From: Chamaelirium japonicum
Lineage: Eukaryota > Streptophyta > Magnoliopsida > Liliales > Melanthiaceae
DNA length: 64,000 nucleotides
Assembly (NCBI GenBank): GCA_947650365.1
Contig: OX393557.1
Location: 31,162,851 to 31,226,850, forward strand
Direction of reading: 5' to 3'
The notes under the pieces were generated by a model. That model did no database searches, was not told the DNA's origin, and was given only the letters and a program-made list of their open reading frames with translations. Each line of letters begins with the position of its first letter. The first letter of the stretch is position 1. Made by a program: the position numbers and the translations under genes. Below, one piece after another: positions 1 to 15,000 of this stretch.

Positions 1-14
1 AAACAAGATGCTAC

Positions 15-360
15 CTTTGAAAGCAGCGTTCTTTGCTACTTTGACAAGTCGCCGGTGGCTATCAAAGCCATAAACGATGACAAATGTCATCCAAACTCAC
101 AACCGGGAGGTGTTAGAAGTCACCGGAGGTGGTCGCCGGCGGTGGATGTCGTCGGAGGTTGCTGGATAAGGTGATGTGATGAATGGACGGCTCACAATGG
201 ACGTAGTCATCGTAGTCCTCTATCGGTGGACACCGACATGTGGTGTCAGAGGAGATCATTGGTGGAGGTAATCGAAGGTTGTTGATGTTGATTCTGGCCG
301 GAGATCACTTGTGGTGCGGCCGTGGTGGGTTGTCAAAGCAGCAAAAACGCTGCTTTGAGA
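15..360. mobile_element. Foldback element with ~32-bp inverted ends
   Basis: Bases 15-47 and 330-360 are imperfect inverted copies of each other (AAAGCAGCG on the left, CGCTGCTTT on the right). The interior is G-rich with no convincing ORF. It lies exactly where the left arm of the adjacent TA-embedded element should be, so it may have inserted into or replaced that arm. No target duplication was identified and the family is not recognised. Confidence 0.45.
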
Positions 361-362
361 GA

Positions 363-2657
<2,295 letters not shown>

Positions 2658-2727
<70 letters not shown>
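2658..2727. repeat. Compound (TA)n(GA)n microsatellite
   Basis: TA from 2658 to about 2694, then GA to 2727, separating elements C and D. Confidence 0.95.
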
Positions 2728-3547
<820 letters not shown>

Positions 3548-3549
3548 TA

Positions 3550-3929
3550 TTACGTTGAGCTGTGAGATACGGGTGGAGAAAATGAGCTGCCCTCATTGTG
3601 ATCCCCCTAGGAGTTTTGAAATTTGATGAAATTTGGTGAGGGTGTTATCTAGTATTAGATGATCATCCTCACCAATTTTCATCAAATTCCAAAACTTCTA
3701 GGGTCATCAAATGGTAGAAGCAAAATTAACGGTGACTACGGATGGTAGATAATGCTTCCACCATTTGATGGCCCTAGAAGTTTTGGAATTTGATGAAAAT
3801 TGGTGAGGATGATCATCTTATCCTAGATAACACCCTCACCAAATTTCATCAAATTCCAAAACTCCTAGAGGGATCAAAATGAGGGCAGCTCATTTTCTCC
3901 ACCCTTAGCTCACAGCTCATTGTAACATT

Positions 3930-3930
<1 letters not shown>
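3550..3930. mobile_element. TA-embedded nested-palindrome MITE, family F
   Basis: The arms (TGAGCTGTGAG...GGTGGAGAAAATGAGCTGCC) are inverted at the two ends. The interior modules GTTTTGGAATTTGATGAAA are nearly the same as in family C although the arms differ completely. The right flank is (TA)n. Confidence 0.72.
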
Positions 3931-4020
<90 letters not shown>

Positions 4021-4039
4021 AGAGATAGAGAGAGAGAGA
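3931..4039. repeat. (TA)n then GA-rich microsatellite
   Basis: TA to about 4016, then an imperfect GA stretch to 4039. Confidence 0.9.
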
Positions 4040-4097
4040 TGCTAAAATGCGGCGTGCGGTGCGACGCCGCACGCACCGCATGCCGCATCCTAGCATG

Positions 4098-4099
<2 letters not shown>
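4040..4099. mobile_element. Minimal hairpin, family G, copy 1 (short form)
   Basis: A 60-bp GC-rich hairpin: GCTAAAATGCGGCGTGCGG pairs with CCGCATGCCGCATCCTAGC. It matches only the outer arms of the 150-bp element at 4166-4315, so it looks like an internal deletion or end-only derivative. Flanked by (TA)n(GA)n and (TA)n. Confidence 0.6.

Positions 4100-4165
<66 letters not shown>
4100..4165. repeat. (TA)n microsatellite
   Basis: About 65 bp of TA between the two family G hairpins. Confidence 0.95.
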
Positions 4166-4168
<3 letters not shown>

Positions 4169-4312
4169 AAGTGCTAGAATGCGGCATGCGGTGCGTGCGG
4201 CATCGCACTACAGCCGTCTGATGCACTGCTGCGTGCATCGCATGCACGCAGCGCGTGCATCAGACGGCTGCGGTGCGATGCCGCACGCACCGCATGCCAC
4301 ATTTTAGCATAC

Positions 4313-4315
<3 letters not shown>
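4166..4315. mobile_element. TA-embedded hairpin MITE, family G, copy 2
   Basis: A 150-bp, GC-rich, almost perfect palindrome. The outer arm is GTGCTAGAATGCGGCATGCG and its complement, and the inner arm is CAGCCGTCTGATGCAC. (TA)n lies on both sides. Confidence 0.72.

Positions 4316-4385
<70 letters not shown>
4316..4385. repeat. (TA)n microsatellite
   Basis: About 70 bp of TA between elements G copy 2 and H. Confidence 0.95.
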
Positions 4386-4389
<4 letters not shown>

Positions 4390-4773
4390 CAGGTTCAATG
4401 GACACTGTTTTTGTACTTAAATTTTTACACCGATTTTCAAATCAACTAGATAGAGGTTTCAGAATTTCATGATTTTTTGTGAGCATAATCACCTTGACTT
4501 AGATAGCACGTTCATAAAAAATCAGCACATTCTAAAGCCTCCAAGTACATCAAAACTAAAAGGCTTTATCAACCGTCCATTTTAATCATTAATTTGACGA
4601 GCACATTTAATAAGTCTAGAGGCTTTAGAATGTGCTGATTTTTTATTGATGTGTTATCTAAGACAAGATGATTATGCTCACAAAAAATCAAGAAATTCTA
4701 AAACCTCTATCTAATGGTTTGAAAATCGGTGCAAAAAATTGAGTGCAAAAACAATATCGATTGAACTTGACCC
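4386..4773. mobile_element. TA-embedded nested-palindrome MITE, family H
   Basis: Starts GGGTCAGGTTCAAT and ends ATTGAACTTGACCC. It shares the terminal GGGTCAGG with family A. The inner modules (TTTTAGAAT / TTTTTTGTGAGCATAATCA) follow the family A plan. (TA)n lies on both sides. Confidence 0.75.

Positions 4774-4830
<57 letters not shown>
4774..4830. repeat. Compound (TA)n(GA)n microsatellite
   Basis: TA to 4800, then GA to 4830. It mirrors the (TC)n(TA)n on the far side of element I. Confidence 0.95.
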
Positions 4831-4834
<4 letters not shown>

Positions 4835-4933
4835 TGCTTAGGTGCGGTCCGCGGTCTGCAGCCGTCCGATGCACCCGCCGCGTGCATCGGACGGCTGCGG
4901 ACCGCGGACCACAGACCGCACCTAAGCATCCCT
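4831..4933. mobile_element. GC-rich hairpin MITE, family I
   Basis: A hairpin of about 100 bp: AGTGCTTAGGTGCGGTCCG pairs with CGGACCACAGACCGCACCTAAGC (imperfect), and an inner arm CAGCCGTCCGATGCAC resembles that of family G. The flanking microsatellites are inverted relative to each other, extending the palindrome. Confidence 0.65.
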
Positions 4934-5075
<142 letters not shown>

Positions 5076-5439
5076 ATGTTACAGCGTATTCGACTTATTT
5101 ACAAGCATGCCACTATATCATGAATATTTCAGACTGTCCAACCATATGCATGAAGGCTCAGATTTATAGAACTAATGAGATATCCCTTAAGGCGAGTGTG
5201 ATTCACATGGGAAAAGAGGGATATGAACGGTTGGGTTTAAATAGAGTTGAGATGGAGGGATATGGTTGAGAGGAAAAGTAGCATTTGATTTAAGGACTGG
5301 ATTGTAAAAAAATATATGACAAAATATATTTAAGGGGTTTTATGTAAATAATTGGAGACATGTTTGACAATAGCATTATTGTTCAAACTTTTTTCCACTA
5401 TAGATTAATACCTCATGCCCAATCGGAACATGCCACGTT
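5076..5439. other. No gene seen
   Basis: Ordinary AT-rich sequence. I see no recognisable exon, repeat end or motif. Confidence 0.4.
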
Positions 5440-6407
5440 GCCCTTCCTTTTCTCTCCTTTTTTTCTCTCACCGAATATCTCTCTCCGTGGTCCCTCATTT
5501 AGGAGAGCACCTTTTCTACCCGATTGCTTTGCTGCACTTGCTTACGGCCCAATTGTGCTCTGCCACGTCGTTCAAAAGAAAGACCATAATAGGCAAGTGC
5601 ATGTAGTTCCCATTATGCTATTTCTTTTGGACAACGTGTCAGACCACAATTGGGTCATAAGCAATTGCAAGAAAGCAATACAATAGCAATAACACACACA
5701 CTCTCTCTCCCCCCATGGTCCCCCCATTTAAAAAATATTTGCTACCCGATTGCTTTGTTGCACTTTCTTGCGGCCCAATCGTGATCTGCCACATCATCCA
5801 AAAGAAATGATAAATTACACTTTATCCCCCTGATGTTTAGATTAAAAATACTTAACCTAGGGGGGGGGGGGGGGGGGGGGGATGAGAGAGAGATAACTCT
5901 GAAAGGATAAATTGCACTTTGCCCCCATGATGTTTAGCTTAAAAAGACTTAACCACTGTGTAGTTTATTTTGCCCTTCATTTCTCTCCTTTTTTTCTCTC
6001 ACCAAATATCTCTCTCCATGGTCCCCCATTTAGGAGAGCACCTTTGCTACCTGATTGCTTTGCTGCACTTGCTTACGGCCCAATCGTGCTCTGCCATGTC
6101 ATCCAAAAGAAAGAGCATAATGGGCAAGTACATGTAGTCCCCATTATACTATTTCTTTTGGACAACGTGACAGATCATAATTGGGCTATAAGCAATTGTA
6201 GGAAAGCAATAAAATAGCAAGAACACACACACACACACTCTCCCCCCATGGTCCCCCCATTTAAAAAATATTTGCTACTCGATTGCTTTGCTACACTTTC
6301 TTACGGTCCAATCATGGTCTGCCACATCATCCAAAAGAAATGATAATTTGCACTTTACCCCCCTGATGTTTAGATTAAAAATACTTAACCTGAGGGGGGG
6401 GGGGGGC

Positions 6408-6444
<37 letters not shown>

Positions 6445-6518
6445 CCATAAGGATAAATTGCACTTTGCCCCCATTATGTTTAGCTTAAAAACACTTTAAC
6501 CACCGTGTAGTTTATTTT
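5440..6518. repeat. Tandem duplication of a ~531-bp unit
   Basis: 5440-5971 and 5972-6518 are direct copies (CTCTCACC(G/A)AATATCTCTCTCC marks the same place in each, 531 bp apart). Each copy contains a TGATGTTTAG(A/C)TTAAAAA motif twice and a poly-G run of different length (22 G at 5860, 13 G at 6394). No coding potential. Confidence 0.8.
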
Positions 6519-7064
6519 GTTCCAAACCGCACCCTAAAGTTTAAATGTTAGCACAATACTCCACTTTTGTCAACTGGCATGGAATTCGATGTATGTAAGG
6601 GTCGGGTTCAGGAGCATAAAGGTCCTCAAACAGTCAGACTTGACCTTCAAAAGTGTCCAAGAACCTGATACCTTGGTGTAAACCATGTCAGTGAAACACG
6701 CACAAAGATTATCCAAAATTCTTACTCCCTGGGTACGAGGTAAGTCAAGAGCAAGAGGGCCTAATTAACTGTTGGTTTTTGGCTTACAAAAGCCTAGCCT
6801 AGAAATGATCGTGCACACGACTTCTGCTAAAACCGTGCGAATGGTTGAAATGGCAGAAAAACGCTGAAGAAAAGTTCAGAACAGGTCGTGCACACGACTT
6901 ATGAAGGTCATGTGCACGACCTGGGCTGACAAGGTGAATTTGTGTAGGCAGACTTGTACGGGATGCAATTTTTTGGGGCCGATTTTTGGGATTTATTGAG
7001 TCCTAAGTCTCCTAAATGTATATAGAGATTTAGGATTTAAGAAAGGATGAGTTACAGCCGTCAT

Positions 7065-7111
<47 letters not shown>

Positions 7112-7650
7112 AGAGAGGAGAGTTTTTCTCTGGTCATTTCTCTCGAATTCTCAAGTCTTTATCAAGGTTCCTCATCGTGTCAGTCTCGGTATCATCTCTG
7201 ATCGATCATCTCAGTGTTACTCGGTAATCTTCTGTGTACTCCCTCTTGTGTTTGTCTTCGTCATGTAATTTTTCTTAGTGGAGGTTAAGATACGTGTGTG
7301 TGGGGATCCGACAAGCGGTGACTCACCACCGGTGATTATAATATCTTTATATTGAAAATCATATTCCTTGATTGTCGGAAAACTCTTATGCTTTTTGTGG
7401 TGTGATGTACATCGATCTTCTCGGTAGTTTCCATCTACAGAAAACATCGACGACGACCCCTTGTTAAATAACGCTTCTGTGAAAGGCCCAGCAACCAGTC
7501 GTGAGACCGTTGGAGCCCTTGATCCCCAACACTAACAAGAAATTGATCCCTCCCCAGAAACTCATTTGACTTGATACTGCATCGAGAGTGTTCAAGCACT
7601 ACATCAAGGGCGAGAGGATCCAACAACATCTTGATCCCTTCTCAGTGACT
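6519..7650 (+). other. Possible LTR-type relic, no gene seen
   Basis: This stretch has a TATA-like TGTATATAGAGA (about 7018), a (GA)n leader (7066-7106) and a motif GTCGTGCACACGAC, or a close variant, three times (about 6809, 6887, 6908). The layout resembles a decayed LTR promoter and leader, but neither end nor a partner repeat was found. Confidence 0.25.
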
Positions 7651-8990
7651 TAAGGCTCTGTTTGGATATGATTCTGACTCTGGGATTCATGGAGTCCAAA
7701 ATCCCAAGTGTAGTTGATTACCCTTTTTATTTTTTGGTTTCAAGACCTCTCCATTTCATAGATCCATAGAAAGGGAGAGATCAAACAGACCACCGAGAGG
7801 CGCCACAGCCTGACGCTAGCATTCAAACCGCCAACAAATGGCGAGAAAACAAACATTCCAACTGCTAAATACTGGAAAGATTGGAAGATCAAAGTGTAGT
7901 TGAATACCTGAACCTTGAAACAACCCCGAGATAGAGCGAGACGACCGTCTTCTCGCCTCGAACAACCTGAGCCTAGCCACATTTGTACCCAAAGTAGCTA
8001 CAACCTACTAAACCTGAGACTTTAGCCTAAAGTCGCTATGGTTTGCACGCTAAGCTCTCTGGGAGTATGGCGTCATTCTTCCTCTTTGCTTTCAAGGAGG
8101 TGTTGGGTCTCCTTTACCAACATTCCAGCCCTTTGCTTTTTGGTCCCACATGCACCCATTTCACAGAGGAGCACACTTCCTCTGCTCCTCCCAGACTTTC
8201 CCTTCATTCCACAAAGCCCTTTGGGGCTTCAAGTCAAGATGAGTTCATCCTCTTTGCTTTCCAGTCCCGACATCCGGCATGCCGCCTCAAGGGGTCGCAA
8301 TGAACGCCGACAATCCGATCGATATCTGATTCAAAATTTCTGTATTAAGTCCTCAGAACTAAATTTGATAGGTTATCGGACGGGTATGGATCCCGAGAGG
8401 AAAGGGGGGGGGGGGGGTACCCACAAAATTTCAAGAACATACAAGTTCCTCATTAGCCCGGGAAAACTTTCTTTGTGGAACTTTAAATGCTGGGTTAGAC
8501 CCCAGGGCTTAGTCGTGTTTGGGAGTTTTGGAGAATTTCTCGAGTGGGGAACTTCCAAGTTTACACACAGGTAAACCCATTCGTTTTCAAGTTCCGCTCG
8601 ATTAGGTGGAATTCCAAAGTTCACGACCATCGCAGCTCACAACTATTAACATTTGACTCTTCGGAACACTGAAGTTTGTAGGAACTTTACGTTCATGAGC
8701 TTAAACCCAGGGGAACTTTCGCTTCATGAACTTGAACCCCATGGACTCTGATCGTTCCTCGATGTCCATGGACTCATAGTTCTCCAATAAAAGTGTCAAC
8801 CCACTTAACGCCGAAAAAGAATTAGAACCCTTGTTAGATTCGGGTTTAGAAGTGATAGGATCCAAACCAATATGGTAATTTATACATATTATGCGTAGCA
8901 AGGCATACACGAGGTTCGTGGCATAAATCTTGATGTTGATACCTTAAACACGGTTTTATTCGATAAACCATAGCTTGTTTATTAAGAGAA
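7651..8990. other. No gene seen
   Basis: The stretch begins with GGCTCTGTTTGGATATGA, wording common at plant MITE ends, but no matching far end was found. A 14-base G run sits at 8404-8417. Open frames on both strands show no family signature. Confidence 0.3.
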
Positions 8991-8999
8991 CATGATGAT

Positions 9000-9335
9000 C
9001 GTCTCCTCATAGCTCAATTGGTAAGAAATATGCAACCCGCAGCCTTAGTTGAGGAATCGAATGAGTGCTACGACATATTTCTCCTCGCTCTATAGTCACA
9101 GGACTCCCTCTCGTCTTAATGGCCGGCTTTCCTACCTCCTGTAGCGGCAGGCCTCCCTCGCGCCTTAATGGTGAGCTTTCCTATCGGTGGCGTTATTAAT
9201 AAATCAGGACATTTATCTCGCTCCTATGATGAGTTTAGATCGATGATTTATCTTGTGCCAGTGCACTAAATGGTGATGTAATGACTACTATTGTGGTCCC
9301 TTCAAAAAGAAAAAGAAAAAGAAAAAGAAAGAGGT
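9000..9335 (+). mobile_element. tRNA-derived SINE with 9-bp target duplication
   Basis: The flanks are CATGATGAT at 8991-8999 and again at 9336-9344. A pol III A box (TAGCTCAATTGG, 9010-9021) lies at the head, followed by a weak B box (GGAATCGAAT near 9053). The 3' end is a simple tail of AAAAAG repeats (about 9304-9334). No ORF. This layout is that of a plant SINE mobilised by LINE machinery. Confidence 0.75.
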
Positions 9336-9580
9336 CATGATGATGAAGAATAGTTGAGGTTTTTACACTAGAACTTACCCATCATAACATGGGCTACAAG
9401 CAATGTTAGATAATGGATGGACATCATTGGGAGTGATTGCAAGTCTGGAGGAATGATGTTGTCTAATAGGTGCTTCCTTTGAAGGAAACACTATTATTGT
9501 ATGGACAAATAACCATCAAGGCTTTCGAGAGCTAAGAAAGTGCACTTGAATTGATGGGGGAAAAGGCTCAGGCACCTTTA

Positions 9581-10040
9581 GGGCCCGTTTGGTTAGCAGA
9601 AATTAGGTTAAATTCCCCAAAAATGGAATTTATTTTAGGTCTTGGAGTTGTTTTGTTCGCAGAAATAAGGGTGAAAATCGCCATCAGGGTGAGATCGATT
9701 CCGTAGGGGGAGGTTTATAGAAGGGAGATGGATTCCTCTAGGGGGGGGGGGGGAGGAAGCAATTCCCCTGAAAAATGACATGGCAGCTCGTTCTTTGTCG
9801 ATTGTACCCTAGATCTTTTTATAGATTTCTTATCCCTTGTCCATTGCCTGCTAGGTTAATGGTCATTGTATGTTATTTTTTCTCTCATTTTTTGTACAAA
9901 CCAAACAATTTTAGGCAATGAAAATGAATACCCCTTATTTCCCCCCTCGTTTTGTACCAAATCAAACAATGGTAATCAATTCCATTTCCGTGGAAATGGA
10001 ATTGATTACCGAGAATCATTTCTGCAAACCAAACGGGCCC
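9581..10040. mobile_element. PIF/Harbinger (Tourist-like) MITE
   Basis: The inverted ends GGGCCCGTTTGGTT and AACCAAACGGGCCC are bordered by TTA on each side (9578-9580 and 10041-10043), the target preference of this superfamily. The inner sequence is also partly self-complementary (AATTCCATTTCCGTGGAAAT near 9980). A 13-base G run sits at 9741. Non-coding. Confidence 0.82.
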
Positions 10041-10081
10041 TTACGGGCTTGTGAACGAAGAAAATTTTGGCAAAATTAAAC

Positions 10082-10082
10082 A

Positions 10083-10149
<67 letters not shown>

Positions 10150-10150
10150 A
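10082..10150. repeat. (CT)n microsatellite
   Basis: CT repeat with one interruption, just right of the Harbinger MITE. Confidence 0.9.
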
Positions 10151-10179
10151 TACACACACGGCACGGCCTTGAGATTTTG

Positions 10180-10510
10180 TGCCAAAATTTGGCCCAGGCT
10201 ACCCGAATTAATTATTCAGGCTTGGCCTAAGCCCGGATCAAAACTTAATTATGAAGCCGAGCCCAAGCCCGACCCAAAAAAGGCCCGAATTTCTAGCACG
10301 ATCCATGCCTAGGTCTTCTTTTTTTTTTAGCTTGCTCACATAATAAAAGGGAAAAATAACATAGATTACAATGCAGATGCATTGATATTTGTTAAGTATA
10401 TGGATAGCCCAGACTTGAACATTTGATCCTAGCCTGGCCCAAAGCCCAACTAACACAACGAAAAGTGGGCCAAATCGGGCCCGGTCGAATGGGCCTCAGG
10501 CTGGCCCGGG
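10180..10510. mobile_element. Fragment of a GGCCCGGGC-type hAT MITE
   Basis: Wording such as AAGCCCGACCC and GGGCCCGGTCGAATGGGCC matches the interior of the hAT MITEs at 30074 and 35784. Clear ends are missing. Confidence 0.4.
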
Positions 10511-10572
10511 CTATGTACACACTAATATAAATGTACACAGAGTTGTTGATGGACCTGTACTGATTTATAAAA

Positions 10573-10735
10573 GAGATTCTATTCAGCCCGTAGGTTTTTC
10601 CGATTCCGCTCAGCCCGATTGACGTGGCCGTGTGCGAGTGGTGGTTGAATCTCATTAGTAACATTTGAATCTGGCGTTGCACCACTCACACACGGCCACG
10701 TCCATCGGGCTGAGCGGAATCGGGAAAACCTTAGG
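10573..10735. repeat. Foldback with ~60-bp arms
   Basis: TTTTTCCGATTCCGCTCAGC at the left pairs with GCTGAGCGGAATCGGGAAAA at the right, and the arms continue through GACGTGGCCGTGTG. The loop is short. It is probably a small MITE; its target duplication was not resolved. Confidence 0.65.
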
Positions 10736-11156
10736 ACTATGATTTTCAGTTGGGCCAAGATGAACAAAATCAACCCCACATTTGTCGATTTTCGAGGCCC
10801 GGTAATAGGTTAATAACTAACAAAATAAATTACCATAAAATAGTTAAAACAAATGCACACGGACGCTATCCATCATCATCCACCTCTCGTCCCATTAAGG
10901 TGGATTTGACTAATAGGGAAGATTGACATAAAAAAATTATCGTTGGTCGTTGGCCTAACGTCAACCCTCCAAGGTTGGTACAAAAACCTGACCAATACAG
11001 CTTGACATGGGAGTAGCAAGCCCATAAATCTAAAAGACCCCATTCCTCTCTTACCGTTCTGGCTTACACCGGTGACTTTTTGGCTGTGGGGTGGGGTTTC
11101 TCGATCAAGGATAGAACTTAAAAAAGCACTTCGTCAAGGATAAATATGGTTACAGA

Positions 11157-11600
11157 TAGGGGTGGCAATCCTTGACCCGACCCGAAGTTAGCGGGTTTGG
11201 GTTTGGCCTAAATGGATTCGGGTCATAAACAGGTCAACCCGATTGACCCGTTTATTTAATGGGTCGGGTTCGGGTTTGTACTTATAACCCGATTGACCCG
11301 TTTACCAAATGGATCATGTCAACCCGACCCGAGCCAACCCGATCAAACCCGGCGCAATCCGACTTATCTTGACACAACCCGACAGGTTTACATGGGTTCT
11401 GTTGACCCAACCCGTTTAGTAAACAGGTTAAACGGGTGGGTCAGGTCAACCCGTTTATTAGGCGGGTCAGGTTTGGGTTTAAGTTTTTGACCCGTTTATT
11501 AAACGGGTCAGGTTCGGGTTGGGTGTTTTGCCCTTATACCTCTATGTCTCACCCCAACCCGACCCCGGCCCCGACCCGACCCGACCCATTGCCACCCCTA
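11157..11600. mobile_element. hAT MITE (TAGGGGTGGCAAT type) with 8-bp duplication
   Basis: The ends TAGGGGTGGCAAT and ATTGCCACCCCTA are flanked by GTTACAGA at 11149-11156 and 11601-11608. An 8-bp duplication is the hAT signature. The interior is built of degenerate CGACCCGTTTA / AACGGGTC motifs. Non-coding. It lies in the downstream flank or 3' UTR side of the small gene ending at 11852. Confidence 0.85.
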
Positions 11601-11851
11601 GTTACAGAGCACAAAATACTGCAGTGAATGACCCTTTAAGTTCAGAAAACTACAGATTATAAGGTTGCGGCCATTTGAAACATCACCTCCACAATGCTAG
11701 ATAACTACATCCAAAATGTTGCATAATTAAGTTAAACAGGCACATCAAGATTAAGACCGTCATTAACATCAAACAACACCAGAAGGTATTCTGCTGGGTC
11801 CGATAACACAGGTTTAGACCCAAAGAATGATAATTGAAGAAGATAACTGAT

Positions 11852-12037
11852 TTAAGGAGACCCATGCCTGGGGTGGCCAGGCGGTGCTGGGCGTGGGGCA
11901 TGAGTTCCATGCATGATCGGTCCGGCTTTAATGGAAGCCTTCGAGCTCGGTGTTGGATCAAAGCGCGGGTAGTCTTCCATGTAAACACTGCCCAAGCCCC
12001 CCTTGTTCCTGGTGACGATGATACCATAGCTTCTTTC
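11852..12037 (-). CDS. Exon 3 of the small secreted-type gene
   Basis: Acceptor TTTTCAG at 12038-12044, then 61 codons to a TAA at 11852-11854. It begins GIIVTRNKGGLG after ERSY and includes YMEDYPRFDPTPSSKASIK. Its composition and borders are those of a real terminal exon. No AATAAA was seen before the MITE at 11600. Confidence 0.72.
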   Translation of the reverse strand, partial: ERSYGIIVTRNKGGLGSVYMEDYPRFDPTPSSKASIKAGPIMHGTHAPRPAPPGHPRHGSP

Positions 12038-15000
12038 CTGAAAACGTAACAAGACCGATCGATTTGAAACCAGTAAGAAGTCCAATGCTTAAATTTATTC
12101 CAACAGTCACCTCTTTCAGAGTGTGGATTTGTGAAATCTATCAGGTGTTTGAAGTTTGAACATAGTAAATATGCCAAGCATAAAAGTGAAATTTCATTAG
12201 AAACAACATTTTATGATATCCCAATTTAGCTCAGCTGGTTCCAATGAAGAAGCGGCCAGGTCGTGCACCTCTGACTTCACTGAGCCATGATGAGTCGACG
12301 ATTGAGTTACGGAAAGCTCGGGCCAGGTCATATCACCAATTCTGAGTCATGGAAACTTACCAGAAGAAGATGGATCTTTAGCTTCCTGTTGTCTATAACT
12401 GCCTTGACACCTCCCTGGTTCATTGCTACTACATCTCCAGAGCTGGCAATGGCTGAAACTGTGATATAAACAAGTATATCAGTAAAAGATTTGTCTTTCG
12501 AGAGATCATATATCCATATACTTAGTTTAATTTATTGCAATAATCTAAAGATTGCGTGATTTGATGAATAAAAATGAATAACAAGATCAGGATGATAAGT
12601 GCTTGGGAGAGGATAATGGATAATGAATCAAGTAAGATAGTTCACTCGGAGCTTTTGACATATGAAATGACCTGAAAGATTTCCTCATTCAATATCTTGC
12701 CAATTCATAAATGCACCACAACAACCAATAATGACTAATTTTACATACATAAGACAACATTACCTTAAGATTCATCAAAGCTATTTTGTCCGGAATATCA
12801 GCTATTAGTGCGTACTGGCAGTGGATTGCACAACACAACAGCTATTGAGCAGTGTTCTAAAAAGCGGCCTAGGCGGCCCCCTAGGCGCTAGAAGACCCCC
12901 CACCGCCTAGCATAATCCTAGACGATACAGAAAAGCAGCCCAGGCCTCTAGGCGGGGCTAGACGGCCGCCTAGGCGGTCCTAGGCGGGTCTAGGCTGTCT
13001 AGGCGGGCCTAGATATTAGAACATGTATTCAATTATTGAAAATCATAAATTTATGATTTGGAATATACTAAAATTATGGATATTATGATATAATCTGAGA
13101 TAATATCATGCTTGTTTTTGTTCTTGTTAATCTTGAATTTATGGTTATGTAAACGATCCATGCTCTTTAAAATAATATTTGGGATAATCTTGTATTTAAT
13201 AGTAAGTTAAAATATATATATATATATATATATTATATATAATATCAAAATAATTACAAAAAGCAAAAACCCCTGGGCACCGCCTAGGCGGCGTAGGCGC
13301 TAGAAGGTCCCCCACCGCCCGACTAGCGCCTAACGCTTTTTAGAACATTGCTATTGAGAAAGTGAGAGTAAAAGAAAAAACAAAAGTAAAAAAATTAATG
13401 ACACTAAAAAACCATAACCAAGTCTTTCCTATTATTGGTCTTTCGTACAAGGCAAGATTTGCAAGGATGTAATATAATGACAGTATTTTATCCTACCAAA
13501 CCATCCTTCGGACACCGTAGCAAAACATTCAGCTATCACACTGACATTTAAAGACATGGGTGAAGGTGATGACTACAACATAGAACATGATGTGTCTAAT
13601 ACCTACCTTCAAGGACTGAAACAAGCTTTCATGGTTTGTTGCTAAGATTACCCCACTAATAATCTTCTTGTTGTTGTCTTTGTGGGGGAGGATTTCGGCC
13701 GACGTACGTGACCCTCCTCCAACAGTCGATTGAAGGTTTGACCCTTCGGGATGTGGCGCGCTTCGAAGCGCTAAGTTGTGACTTGCTGGGCTGTCACACA
13801 AGCACTATAGAGTAGAAAGGTAGAGAAAGAGATGACACAGGATATGGTGACGAAGTTCGGCCAAAGCCTACGTCTCAGTGAGGTAAGACGCAACCTTTGA
13901 ATCCACTATCTCTGAGTAAACAGTAGAGCTACTCTCGACAGGCCGAGAAGTGCTTCTTATAAGTAATCAGAGGGTGGAAAAGGAGTCTGAAAACCAGAAA
14001 ACTCAGGGAGCTCTGGAAAACAGAAAGTGGGTTTCTGGTCTGGAATTTCGGATCTGAAATCATTTACAGGGTTTGCTATTTATAGTAGTTTGGTTCATAT
14101 AAGGAATATTCCAAGAATATTCCTTAGTGTATCCGGGGTTTAGTAAATTTCCGAGGAGATTTACCAAACCCCAGATAGTGCAAGTAGGCCCCAGGCGGGG
14201 TTGCGGGTCCCACCGTCGTACTCATGGGCCCCAGGCAGGGCTGCGGGTCCCACAGTCGTACTCGTGGGCCTTAGGTAGGACTGCGGGTCCCATCGCTGGG
14301 CGTTAGCCAGATTTTGCACCCACAGTTACCCCCTCCCAGCTAGATAGGTGTTAGCCGATCGCTCGTCTGCCGACCCTCTATCTGGGGTTAGCCGTTGGGC
14401 TCGCCGACCCCCTGTCAGGGGTCGACCGGGTGTGCATCTGTCAACCCGTTGCACGGGGCCGACCCATTGCGCTGGGCTGACTATCGTCTGTCTGCCGACC
14501 CGTTACGCGGGGCCAACCGTCGTCAGTTTGCCGACCTGTTGCGCGGGACCGACCGTCGTCTATTTGCTGACCCGTTGAGTGGGACCGACCGTCGTCAGTC
14601 TGCCGACCCCCTGTCCGGGGCCGACTACTGTGTGTCTGCCAACCCATTGCGTTGAACCGACTATCGTTCGTCTGCCGAACCATTGCGCGGGGTCGACCCT
14701 CGTCAGTCTGCCGACCCCCTGTCCGGGGTCGACTACTGTGTGTCTACCGATCCGTTGCACGGGACCGACCGTCGTCAGTCTGCCGACCTCCTATCCGGGG
14801 TCGACTGCATGTGTGTTACCCCCTCCCAGTTAGGTAGGTGGTGACCTGGTTGACTGGGATTGCGAAAATAGCCGTGGGTAGTTGGTGTAGGGTTTTTCGG
14901 ACCAAAGAATTAAGGGGCTGAGGGTTTTAGGTAAAAAGTTTCCGCTGTAGGGGGATATTTGCAAAATACCTTGAGCTATGATTGCTGCCAAATAACCTGC

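Noticed and set aside
14350-14815. 36-bp repeats that could suggest a CRISPR array
   Set aside because: The units are contiguous with no spacers, and lie inside a plant LTR element.
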